A stretch of DNA of 61,835 bases. Origin: Subtercola sp. (lineage in GTDB: Bacteria; Actinomycetota; Actinomycetes; Actinomycetales; Microbacteriaceae). The stretch spans positions 1-61,835 of the forward strand of contig JAODBB010000152.1 of the NCBI GenBank assembly GCA_025463745.1. The letters run 5' to 3'. Under the pieces are notes generated by a model that did no database searches, was not told where the DNA came from, and saw nothing but the letters and a program-made list of their open reading frames with translations. The position numbers and the translations under genes are program-made. Below are positions 53,204 through 61,464 of the stretch, one piece after another (positions within the stretch are counted from its first letter, which is position 1; each line of letters starts with the position of its first letter).

Positions 53204-54148
53204 CTACTCTTCGATCAGTTCGAAGTGCTCGATGTCACCGAGGCTGCCGGTGTGCTGGTCGCTCCAGACCGCCCGCACCCGTGCGCCGGGCGCGGCCGCC
53301 GTCTTCGCACGTTCGGCGTCGACGTCGCCCACGATGTGGATGAGGCGAGTGGATGCCCCATCGAGCACGATCTCGGCGTACACGTAGGGCGGCTGCTTGC
53401 GCTGGCCCAGAAACTCGATGTGCACCACCGAGCTGGCCTGGATCGTGCCGGTGTCGGCGACATCGGCCCATTCCGTGGCAGGAGCGAAGCACGAGTCGCA
53501 CACTGCGCGCGGCGGCAGCAGTACCCGGCGGCACTTCGAACACTTGGAGCCACGGATGCGGCGACCGGTCTCGACCCCGTCGAAGAGGGTGCCGTAGTAC
53601 GCCCCGTAGGCGTGCTTGAAGTCGAGCGTCATCGTGTAGTCGATCTGCTCGATCGGCTCGGCCAGACCCTCCGGATCGGATTTCGGCTCGAAGGTGCCAG
53701 CCTCGCCGATAGGCCCGAAACCCGCCAGGTCGAGAACACTGTTGCCCGTCGGAGACTCCGACCAGATCGCCGCGACGCGTGTACCGATCTCGAGGCTGCC
53801 GGGCTCGAAACCGACGAGCTTGTGCAAGAAGGGCGTGGTCGTGCCGTCGATGAGAACAAGGCCGAGAGTGCCTTTCGCATTCGTGGTGAACGCCTGCACT
53901 TCGCCCACCGGAGCAACCTCGACGAACCCGCTCGCCGGCTCGCCCGTGCTGCCGCTGAAGTCTTGTGCGGGAACGATGATCTCGTCACCATGGCGTGAGC
54001 CCAGCAGCCGCTTGTTCACGAGTTCGGCGATGAAGATGCCCGTGGCCTGGCCCGGCGTCAGCGTATACGGAATCGTGAGTTGCGCCGGCATGTAGTGCAT
54101 GTTCTCTGCGCTACTGCGTGCGACCTCGGTCGTGTCTGTCAGTGTCAT
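53204..54148 (-). CDS. DUF35/OB-fold protein with zinc ribbon, two tandem domains
   Basis: 314 residues. The C-terminal half has a rubredoxin-like zinc ribbon (CSKC ... CDSC, residues about 203-220) and an OB fold (GTIQASSVVHIEF). The N-terminal half looks like a second copy whose ribbon cysteines are lost. DUF35 proteins partner thiolase-fold enzymes such as the ChsH2-Ltp2 retro-aldolase in steroid side-chain degradation. Here the two thiolase-like genes lie directly upstream. GAGGA precedes ATG 54148. Confidence 0.88.
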   Translation of the reverse strand: MTLTDTTEVARSSAENMHYMPAQLTIPYTLTPGQATGIFIAELVNKRLLGSRHGDEIIVPAQDFSGSTGEPASGFVEVAPVGEVQAFTTNAKGTLGLVLIDGTTTPFLHKLVGFEPGSLEIGTRVAAIWSESPTGNSVLDLAGFGPIGEAGTFEPKSDPEGLAEPIEQIDYTMTLDFKHAYGAYYGTLFDGVETGRRIRGSKCSKCRRVLLPPRAVCDSCFAPATEWADVADTGTIQASSVVHIEFLGQRKQPPYVYAEIVLDGASTRLIHIVGDVDAERAKTAAAPGARVRAVWSDQHTGSLGDIEHFELIEE

Positions 54149-54176
54149 TTTCTGGTCCTCATTCGCTTCTGTACGC

Positions 54177-55334
54177 TCATCGCTTCTCTGCGCCGACCAC
54201 GGCGACGCCGCGGAGGTTGGCCCAGCCGCCACCGGCCTGCGCGACACCGCGCTGAGCCCCCTTGACCTGGTGGGCCCCCGCCTTTCCGGTGACCTGCATC
54301 GCCACTTCGGCGAGCCTGATCAGGGCCGTCGCGCCGATGGGGTTCGCACCCATGCAGCCGCCCGACGGATTGACGGGAAGTGAGCCCTCCATCGTCGTCT
54401 CGCCGGAAGCGATCAGTTCGGCCGCTCCGCCTTCGGGACAGAAACCGAGCCCTTCGTAGTAGCTGAGCTCGAAGCAGGTGTACGGCTCCTGCAGCTCGGC
54501 AACATCGAACTGCCGGAAGGGATTGGTGATGCCGGCCTCTTTGTAGACCTTCATCGCCGCGATCTGCAACGGCTCCGATTGCAACATGGAACGGTCGGGG
54601 GCGTTGTCGGCCTCGCCGACGTACGAGATGCCGTGAATCCAGGCCGGAGTCGGCGTGATGGCCTCGGCATCGGCGTCGGCGGCCAGAATGACTGCGCACG
54701 CGCCGTCGGAGATGGGCGGAACATCCAGAATCTTGATCGGCCAGCACAGCGGGCGTGAGGCCAGCACCTCTTCAACGGTCACCTCGCGCTTGACGTGCGC
54801 CTTCGGGTTGAGCATCGAGTTGTGGCGGTTCTTCACACTGACCATGGCCGCGGCCTCTTCGGTGTGACCGAGACGCTTCATTCGGGCGTGCCAATAGGCG
54901 GCAGAGAACCCCATGATGCCCACCGCGAACTCACGACCCCAGAAGGGGTCGTAGAGTGTTGAGATATTGGCCTGCAACGGGCCTTCCGACAGCTTGTCGT
55001 ATGCCACCACGAGCACTCGGCGAGCCGAACCGCCCTTGATCTGGTTGACGGCGGCGAGAGCGCCGGCGAGGCCGGTTCCGCCGCCACTGGTGACGCGAAC
55101 GACGGGCTTGTACCGGGCGCCGAGAGCATCGACCAGCCATTTCTCCGGCTGATTGACCGACCCGAACATCGCGGGGCCACTGGCCACCACGATGCTGTCG
55201 ATGTCGTCCATCGTCAGGCCTGCGTCATTCAGCGCCTCGACGACAGCTTCTCGAGCAAGGCCGGCCTGGCTGACGTCGGTGCGGCGGCGGGCATGAACCG
55301 TCTGCCCGGTTCCGACGATTGCGACCTGAGTCAT
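54177..55334 (-). CDS. Thiolase-fold protein of the lipid-transfer (SCP-x/Ltp2) type
   Basis: 385 residues. MTQVAIVGTGQT start and NPSGGCMGANPIGATALIRLAEVAMQVTGKAG end show the fold. The nucleophilic Cys position reads RVTSGGGTGLAG, with no Cys, and the usual GHP His is Asn (GANPIG). CFELSYYEGLGFCPEGG supplies tyrosines as in Ltp2 aldolases. It is therefore probably a retro-aldolase acting on a beta-hydroxyacyl-CoA, not a thiolase. Confidence 0.88.
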   Translation of the reverse strand: MTQVAIVGTGQTVHARRRTDVSQAGLAREAVVEALNDAGLTMDDIDSIVVASGPAMFGSVNQPEKWLVDALGARYKPVVRVTSGGGTGLAGALAAVNQIKGGSARRVLVVAYDKLSEGPLQANISTLYDPFWGREFAVGIMGFSAAYWHARMKRLGHTEEAAAMVSVKNRHNSMLNPKAHVKREVTVEEVLASRPLCWPIKILDVPPISDGACAVILAADADAEAITPTPAWIHGISYVGEADNAPDRSMLQSEPLQIAAMKVYKEAGITNPFRQFDVAELQEPYTCFELSYYEGLGFCPEGGAAELIASGETTMEGSLPVNPSGGCMGANPIGATALIRLAEVAMQVTGKAGAHQVKGAQRGVAQAGGGWANLRGVAVVGAEKR

Positions 55335-56464
55335 GACGCTACCTCCATGGTGACCACGCAGTGGTTCTGCATACTGAATCCTCCGGTGCCGTGCACCAAG
55401 GCGCTGGATGCGCCGATATCGCCCGAATCGGTTCGGCCGGCCAGCCGCGACGAGGCCTCATGCACACGCACCAGGCCGGTCGCCATGATCACGTCGGCGG
55501 GCAGCGCGCCTCCCGAGGGGTTCAGCGACGCGGTTTCGTTTCGGTACAGCTCGATGGCCGAATACGGCTCGGCCAGCCCGATCGCCTCGGCGACCATGAG
55601 CTCACCGACCGTCGAGGCGCCGGAGAGTTCGACCAGGTCGTAGTCTTTCGCCGAGTCGGTGCCTGCCATGCGAAGAGCCGACTTGGCGGCGGCGGTAGCG
55701 GCCGGAAGACTGTCGGGCTCGCGAGCGGCGATGAAGTGCTGGTCGATGGCCGAACCCATGCCGGTGATCCACACGGGGCGGGCGGTGATCTGATCGGCGA
55801 CGTCAGGCGAAGCGAGCAGAATGGCGACAGCGCCGTCGACCGGGCGCGCGAAGTCGGCTCGGCGCAGCGGCGACGAGACCTCTTCAGACCAGAAGGCCTC
55901 ATCGTCGGGAACGGCGTCGAGGTCGACCCCGGCGTTCGAAACCGCGAGGCGGTATGCCCGGCGCGAAACGGCTTGCAGGTCATCTGCGACGAGCCCCGCC
56001 CTGGCAAGGTAACGCTGGCCGTAGAGTGCGGCGGCCGACTCATGGTCGAGGCCGATCGGGCGCTGGGTGAAGGGCTCGAGCATGTCGGCCCAGAAGTTCG
56101 AGACGATGCTCTCCGACGGCTTCGAGTAGGCGATGATGAGGCCGACAGAAGCCGAACCGGCAGCGATCTTGTTGGCGCCGTAGGTCAGTGCCCACAGGCC
56201 GTCTTCTTCGACGCGCGACTCTTCTTTGTGGTGAGCGCCCATGGCTCCCAGAAAGCCGCAGTTCGAAATACTGCGGCCGTCGAGAAAGTCAGAACCCGAG
56301 TCGATCACGAAGTCGACGTCGTCGATTCGGATGCCCGTTCCCTTCAATACTCGAACGACGGCTTCTGAGATCAGATCAATGTGCTGGCGATCGGGCCAGG
56401 ATGGCGAGAGCACGGTCTGTGCGCTATTGACCACCGCAACTCGACGTTGAGGAGAGGAATTCAT
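55331..56464 (-). CDS. Second thiolase-fold protein, catalytically degenerate
   Basis: 377 residues, related to the downstream gene. RRVAVVNSAQTVL start; NPSGGALPADVIMATGLVRVHEASSRL end. No Cys at the nucleophile site, and the His region reads ALPADVIMATG. It may be the non-catalytic partner of a heterodimer. Overlaps the next gene by 4 bp. An island operator is 12 bp upstream of the ATG. Confidence 0.82.
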   Translation of the reverse strand: MNSSPQRRVAVVNSAQTVLSPSWPDRQHIDLISEAVVRVLKGTGIRIDDVDFVIDSGSDFLDGRSISNCGFLGAMGAHHKEESRVEEDGLWALTYGANKIAAGSASVGLIIAYSKPSESIVSNFWADMLEPFTQRPIGLDHESAAALYGQRYLARAGLVADDLQAVSRRAYRLAVSNAGVDLDAVPDDEAFWSEEVSSPLRRADFARPVDGAVAILLASPDVADQITARPVWITGMGSAIDQHFIAAREPDSLPAATAAAKSALRMAGTDSAKDYDLVELSGASTVGELMVAEAIGLAEPYSAIELYRNETASLNPSGGALPADVIMATGLVRVHEASSRLAGRTDSGDIGASSALVHGTGGFSMQNHCVVTMEVAS

Positions 56465-56475
56465 ATTCGTATTCA

Positions 56476-56489
56476 ACCCTACGTTTGGT
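56476..56489 (-). promoter_or_regulatory. Island operator upstream of the thiolase-fold pair
   Basis: On the minus strand ACCAAACGTAGGGT; one half is perfect and the other weaker. It separates this operon from the upstream cyclase gene. Confidence 0.6.
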
Positions 56490-56523
56490 TGAAAAGCAAC
56501 CGCGGGCAGACCCCGTTTGAGAC

Positions 56524-57456
56524 CTACTTGAACGCGAGCGCGTTCGCCGTCGAGCTCGCGCCGCCCGTGATGTTCAACGGGGCACTCGTCAGAAATACCT
56601 CGAACCGGCCATCCACTCGGCACGCGTCGACCAGGTCGGCGAGCCACCAGAACTCGCCGATATGCAGCCCGAGCAATCCGAGAAGCGAACGGTGCAGGTA
56701 CTGCCAGCGGTCGGCAGCGGGATCGGTCGAACCCGGCCAGACCTCCAGTGCGGGGTTATCTGACGCGACCGCTGAGGCGCCGGAATCCCAGAGGAAGCGC
56801 AGCATGTCTTCGGAGCGCTCGAGGCCCGCGCAGACGACGGGCTGCCGGGCGAACTCGATCTTCTGCGCGGGGTTCAGCTGCGTGTAGCGGCGAAGATACC
56901 CGGTGTTGACGATCAGCACGTCGCCTGCGCCGAGCACGAGGTCGGCCGAATCAAGACACTCCCGAACATCCGCCACCGAAATCGGCTGGGCAGAGAACGG
57001 ATCGTCGATCGCGGGCTCCACGTCGACGAGCACGGCGCGACCGGCGACGCCGCGCCGTGCCAGGTGCTGAATGCCGTCTGCTCCGGCATCGATCTCGGCG
57101 CGGCTGCGGCCGCCGTAGAAGGTATTCGAGGCGAAGGCGACATGACCCAGGGCATCCCATTGGCTCGCGGCTTGTGGGTTGAAGTGGTCGAGGTAGTCGT
57201 CTCTCACGAGCGCACCGTAGTCAGACACCACACGCTGGCTCGCCATGCGCCCGAACAGCGGCGGATCGATGAGGTCGATATCGGCATTCAAGCTGAACAT
57301 GCGCCCCTCGCGAACGAGCTCGAGGGCGGCCTTGATGCGCTCGGGGGTCTGCAGAGCGAACCGCCCGGCCTGGTCGTCTGGCCCGTTCTCGAACCAGCCG
57401 ACACGAAGGCCGTCACGGATGACCGGCAACTCGTCGTAGGGAGTGAAGTCGGTCAT
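56524..57456 (-). CDS. Cyclase-family hydrolase (PF04199), second copy
   Basis: 310 residues. Where the other copy has HxGTHxDAPxH, this one has SQWDALGHVAF, the QWD-H form found in a distinct subfamily. SADLVLGAGDVLIVNTGYLRRY and LLGLLGLHIGEFWWLADL follow. It probably hydrolyses a different cyclic substrate from the first. Overlaps the SDR gene by 4 bp. Confidence 0.86.
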   Translation of the reverse strand: MTDFTPYDELPVIRDGLRVGWFENGPDDQAGRFALQTPERIKAALELVREGRMFSLNADIDLIDPPLFGRMASQRVVSDYGALVRDDYLDHFNPQAASQWDALGHVAFASNTFYGGRSRAEIDAGADGIQHLARRGVAGRAVLVDVEPAIDDPFSAQPISVADVRECLDSADLVLGAGDVLIVNTGYLRRYTQLNPAQKIEFARQPVVCAGLERSEDMLRFLWDSGASAVASDNPALEVWPGSTDPAADRWQYLHRSLLGLLGLHIGEFWWLADLVDACRVDGRFEVFLTSAPLNITGGASSTANALAFK

Positions 57457-58271
57457 GCGGCGTCGTCTCCTTCGCGAACGGCCGAGTAGTTGGTGGTGAA
57501 AGCACCCCCGTCGACCACGATCAGTTGCCCGGTGACGTGCCTCGACGCCTCGCTGGCGAAGAACACCGCCACACCCTTGAGGTCGTCGCGGCCACCCACG
57601 CGCCCGAGCGGCGTCTTCGCCATGACTCTGTCGTGGTGAGCCTTCGGAAGCGTCGACTCGGTCATGCTCGACGGGAAGTTGCCTGGCGCGATGACGTTCA
57701 CATTGATGTTGTGCCGGCCCCATTCGGTGGCGAGCGCACGGGTCAGGCTGATGACGGCCCCTTTACTCGCACTGTACGACACGATGTACGGGGTGTCGAT
57801 GGCGGTACCGCCGAGACCGCCGATCGAGGAGATGTTCACGATCTTGCCGGTGCGCCGGGGAATCATGCACCGCACCCCCACCGCCTGCGAGAGAAAGAAC
57901 ATCGAGGTGATGTTGATGTCCATCACGGCGTTCCAGTCGGCGAGGGAGTGCTCTTCGGCCGCGCTGACGATCGAGAGAGCCGCGTTGTTGACCAAGATGT
58001 CGATCTCGCCGAGTTCAGCGACGATCTGGTCGACGAGCTCGGGCATCGCGGTCAGGTCGGAGAGATCGTGCGGCACACCGAACGCCGTGATGCCGTCGGC
58101 CCGCAGGCTCTGAACAGCCGCAATCACCTCGTCGGCGTGACGTGCCGTGATGGCGACCGATGCGCCCGCCTCACCCAGCCCTCGCGCCATATCGAGCCCC
58201 AGCCCTCGCGAACCGCCGGTGACGAGCGCTACCTTGCCCGACAGATCGAACATCGAGGTGACGAGCGTCAC
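57453..58271 (-). CDS. SDR-family oxidoreductase
   Basis: 272 residues. TGGSRGLG cofactor loop, NNAALS, Ser in NISSIGG and catalytic YSASKGA. GTG start overlaps the cupin stop. Likely dehydrogenates a ring alcohol to the ketone attacked by the adjacent cupin or cyclase; inference from position. Confidence 0.92.
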   Translation of the reverse strand: MTLVTSMFDLSGKVALVTGGSRGLGLDMARGLGEAGASVAITARHADEVIAAVQSLRADGITAFGVPHDLSDLTAMPELVDQIVAELGEIDILVNNAALSIVSAAEEHSLADWNAVMDINITSMFFLSQAVGVRCMIPRRTGKIVNISSIGGLGGTAIDTPYIVSYSASKGAVISLTRALATEWGRHNINVNVIAPGNFPSSMTESTLPKAHHDRVMAKTPLGRVGGRDDLKGVAVFFASEASRHVTGQLIVVDGGAFTTNYSAVREGDDAA

Positions 58272-58750
58272 CTGATGTACTTCTTCACGTAGTCGGCGCC
58301 CAGCCCCACCGCTTCGTAGTGCGCCTCGGCCTGGGCGATACGGGTGAACACGTCGGCATAGCCGGTGGTCTTGCCGTCTTCATCGAGCTCGACGAGAGTG
58401 CCGGTGATCCAGAACATGGTCAGCGACTCTTCTTCGTGGCCGGTGAGCGTGTGAATGTCACCCGGCGGTTCGTACACGTACTCGCCTGCCGTCGCGGGCC
58501 ACTCACGCTCGAGGTATTTCCATTGCCCCTTGATGACGTAGGCGTGCACAGGGCACGGATGCGCGTGCCGCGTGATCAGGCCGGTGGTGCGGATGCGAGT
58601 CACATTCACCCACGCGCCACGAACCGTGTCGAACAGCAGCGGCCGCACGTGCACCCCGGGGTTCGCTGTCGGCACCCATTCCCGTTCGTCTTCGCTGACC
58701 GCCACCTCGACGATCTCGGGCGGACTCCATCTGCTGACTTCGAGCACCAT
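58268..58750 (-). CDS. Cupin, 2,4'-dihydroxyacetophenone dioxygenase-like
   Basis: 160 residues. The cupin core shows RHAHPCPVHAYVIKGQWKYLE and YEPPGDIHTL, giving several His residues and a Glu for a non-heme iron site. This layout matches the 2,4'-dihydroxyacetophenone dioxygenase family that splits C-C bonds next to ketones. AAGGAG lies before ATG 58750. First gene of the cupin-SDR-cyclase operon. Confidence 0.82.
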   Translation of the reverse strand: MVLEVSRWSPPEIVEVAVSEDEREWVPTANPGVHVRPLLFDTVRGAWVNVTRIRTTGLITRHAHPCPVHAYVIKGQWKYLEREWPATAGEYVYEPPGDIHTLTGHEEESLTMFWITGTLVELDEDGKTTGYADVFTRIAQAEAHYEAVGLGADYVKKYIR

Positions 58751-58780
58751 CTGCTGCCTCTCCTTCGAATGCACATTTCG

Positions 58781-58870
58781 ACCAAACGTGTGGTTGCTTG
58801 AAGATATCCCTGGTCGAACTGCCAGCACAAGAGATGCGGTACGGTTACTTCAACTAGCCAACCGTTTGGT
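58781..58870. promoter_or_regulatory. Two island operators between cupin and CoA ligase genes
   Basis: ACCAAACGTGTGGT at 58781-58794 faces the cupin operon. The minus strand ACCAAACGGTTGGC at 58857-58870 faces the ligase. Together they cover both divergent promoters. Confidence 0.72.
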
Positions 58871-58895
58871 CAATGCAGATCGGAGCGATGAGACC

Positions 58896-60527
58896 GTGAA
58901 AGTGCAACCCGAGAACGTCGGCGATCTTGTCGAGTTCGGTGCCCGGCGGCATCCGAATCGCCCTGCCCTGCGCAGCCGTGACGGCCAGCTGCGCACCTAC
59001 GCCGATCTCGACGAGCGCTCGAGCCGATTCGCGAATGCTCTGATCGGGCTGGGCCTCAGCCGGGGAGAGCGCATCGCGGCGTGGATGGACGACCGCTTCG
59101 AATACATCGAGCTCTACCTCGCGGCTGCCAAGGCGGGGCTGGTGGTCTGCCCGATCAATGCCCGCTACGTGGCGAGCGAGGCCGCCTACCTGCTCGCCGA
59201 TTCCGAGGCGCGGTTGCTCGTGTGGACGCCCGACCAAGACGAAAAAGTGGCTGAGCTCGACGCCGGGATCTGGAGTGAGACCATCGCCGTTCGGGTCGGA
59301 GGCAGGACGCGCGGCGACCGCGGCTCTGGCCCCTCGCACGGCGTACTCCGATCGGAGGCACCCGTCGCGCGCACCACAGACTACGAGAGCCTCGTGAGCA
59401 CCGCCTCGGCCGCTCGCCCGGCTGTCTTGATCGAGCCCGACGATCTGTTCATCTTGGGCTACACCAGCGGAACCACCGGCCGCCCCAAGGGCGCGATGCT
59501 GACCCATGGCAGCGTGCTCGCGCTCGGCGTTCAGAACTCGATTTCGTATCGGTTCGGCGAATACCCCACCGTCGCGCTGACGGGGTCGATGTCGTTCGTC
59601 TCGGTCATTCCGGCTCAGGTTCTCACGACTCTGCGCATGGGCGGCACGCTCACCGTGATGGGCACGTGGGCTCCGGCCGATCTGCTCGACACGATTCGGC
59701 GCGACCGCATCTCGTTCACCTATATTCCGTCACCCTTGCTCGGCGAGCTGACCGAGCTGCTCGACCGTGATCGCGAGGCGTGGCGAACGCTCGAGACGGT
59801 GCTGCATTCGGCGAGCAAGGCCGACCCGACCCACCTCGCCGCCCTGTACTCCGTGATCGGTTCGCGTCTTCTCGAGGGCTGGGGCATGACGGAGCATTCG
59901 GGCGGCCTCGCCGCGGCGACGACTGAACGCGACTACTTCGGCGCCACCTCGACTTCGCCCGTGTTCGGCTCGGTGGGGCGCCCCGCCTTCAACGTGGATG
60001 TTCGCGTGATCGGCACCGACGGGCATCCGGCCCCCGCCGACGGCGACACGGTCGGCGAGCTACTCATCGCGTCGCCCGCGCTGATGAGCGGGTACTGGAA
60101 GAACCCCGAGGCGAGCCGCGCCGCATTGCAGAACGGCTGGTTTCACTCGGGAGACCTCGGCACCATCGACCCCGACGGCTATGTTCACGTCACCGATCGC
60201 CGCAACGACCTGATCGTCAGCGGCGGCATGAACGTGTACCCGAGTGAGCTCGAGCACTACATCGCCACGCTGCCGGGCGTACGCCGCGTGGCCGTCGTCG
60301 GAGCACCGCATCCGCGCTGGGGCCAGACGGTCGTCGCGGTCGTCGTCGCAGACCCCGCGGCCAGGCTCACCGAAGAGATCGTCATCGAGTATTGTCGGCG
60401 CGGTATGGCGAGTTACAAGAAGCCCTCACGAGTGCTCTTCGTGTCGCAGCTGCCAGAGACCACGAGCCGGAAGGTGGCCAGGCAGGAGCTGCGCGAGCAG
60501 GTTCGCCAGGCGCTCGGCGTGGACTGA
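58896..60527 (+). CDS. Acyl-CoA synthetase (AMP-forming), FadD-like
   Basis: About 543 residues. The P-loop TSGTTGRPKGAMLTHG is near residue 190, the adenine site GWGMTEHSG, hinge TDRRNDLIVSGGMNVYPSELE, and catalytic Lys in TTSRKVARQELR. It activates the starting acid, the gateway to the island's pathway. GTG at 58896 has CGGAG 10 bp upstream. Its long in-frame upstream extension overlaps the operator and is rejected. Confidence 0.93.
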   Translation: MKVQPENVGDLVEFGARRHPNRPALRSRDGQLRTYADLDERSSRFANALIGLGLSRGERIAAWMDDRFEYIELYLAAAKAGLVVCPINARYVASEAAYLLADSEARLLVWTPDQDEKVAELDAGIWSETIAVRVGGRTRGDRGSGPSHGVLRSEAPVARTTDYESLVSTASAARPAVLIEPDDLFILGYTSGTTGRPKGAMLTHGSVLALGVQNSISYRFGEYPTVALTGSMSFVSVIPAQVLTTLRMGGTLTVMGTWAPADLLDTIRRDRISFTYIPSPLLGELTELLDRDREAWRTLETVLHSASKADPTHLAALYSVIGSRLLEGWGMTEHSGGLAAATTERDYFGATSTSPVFGSVGRPAFNVDVRVIGTDGHPAPADGDTVGELLIASPALMSGYWKNPEASRAALQNGWFHSGDLGTIDPDGYVHVTDRRNDLIVSGGMNVYPSELEHYIATLPGVRRVAVVGAPHPRWGQTVVAVVVADPAARLTEEIVIEYCRRGMASYKKPSRVLFVSQLPETTSRKVARQELREQVRQALGVD

Positions 60528-60570
60528 GCGGGTGAGCGCACTGAGCGGGTGAGCGCACTGAGCGGGTGAC
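60524..60570. repeat. 17-bp tandem repeat over the ligase stop codon
   Basis: CTGAGCGGGTGAGCGCA at 60524-60540 and 60541-60557, then a partial copy to 60570. The first copy includes the true stop (60525-60527). Confidence 0.85.
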
Positions 60571-60580
60571 TGCCGGAAGA

Positions 60581-61396
60581 CTACCGGCCCGACTCCTGCC
60601 AGCCGCGGTAGCCGGCGACGATCGGCGAAGCGGCCCTGAGGCCACCATCGACAGCGATCACCTGACCGTTGATCATCTGCGATCTCTCCGACGCGAGAAA
60701 GGCCACGGCGTCGGCGATGTCTTGCGGGCTCGGCACGCGGTCGACCGGCGTCACCCGCTCGTAGATTCCCTGCAGCTCCGGTGGCGCATACAGGTCGTTG
60801 TTCCGCGTCGTCACGAACGAGGGCGCGATGGCATTGCACCGGATGCCCTGCCGGCCGTATTGCGTCGCCACCGCTCGCGTCAGCTGCATCACCCCGGCCT
60901 TCGCGATGCCGTAGGCCGAAAGGGTGAGTTCACCGGCGAACCCCGACACCGAAGCCATGTTGATGATGCTGCCACCGCCGCCCTGCACCATCGCAGGGAT
61001 GACGTACTTGCAGCAGAGAAAGGGCGCGAACAGGTCACCGCGCAGCGAATCGGTGAAGACGTCTGCCTCGAGTTCGGCGATCGGGCCGTCGTTCGCCGTC
61101 AGCTCGAGGGCAGCTGCGTTGTTGTCGATGACGTCGATACGACCGTGCGACGAGAGAACCGACTCGATGAGATGCTTCACCTCCGATTCGACGCTCACGT
61201 CGACATGGCTGAAGTACGCCACTCCTCCGGCCGCACCGATCTCATCGACCACCAATGCCCCGCGTTCGGCGTCGCGATCGGCGACGACCACCGTCGCCCC
61301 GGCCTCGGCGAGAGTGTGCGCGACGCGCTCGCCCATTCCGTTCGCGCCGCCGGTGACGATGGCGACCTTGGCGGCGAACTCAGTGGTGAGCGACAT
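60581..61396 (-). CDS. SDR-family oxidoreductase
   Basis: 271 residues. TGGANGMG cofactor loop, NNAAALE, Ser in NMASVSG and catalytic YGIAK; ends NGQVIAVDGG. It converges with the ligase gene. No island operator precedes it, so it may belong to the transporter operon upstream. Confidence 0.92.
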   Translation of the reverse strand: MSLTTEFAAKVAIVTGGANGMGERVAHTLAEAGATVVVADRDAERGALVVDEIGAAGGVAYFSHVDVSVESEVKHLIESVLSSHGRIDVIDNNAAALELTANDGPIAELEADVFTDSLRGDLFAPFLCCKYVIPAMVQGGGGSIINMASVSGFAGELTLSAYGIAKAGVMQLTRAVATQYGRQGIRCNAIAPSFVTTRNNDLYAPPELQGIYERVTPVDRVPSPQDIADAVAFLASERSQMINGQVIAVDGGLRAASPIVAGYRGWQESGR

Positions 61397-61410
61397 GTGC
61401 TTCCTTTGCT

Positions 61411-61464
61411 GTCACGAGGCGGCTACGGTCACGAGGCGGCGGGACTGTGCTGTCACGAGGCGGC
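61411..61464. repeat. Repeated 3-prime end of the permease gene
   Basis: GTCACGAGGCGGC occurs at 61411, 61428 and 61452. The last contains the permease stop codon (61453-61455); the others are noncoding copies downstream of it. Confidence 0.8.
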
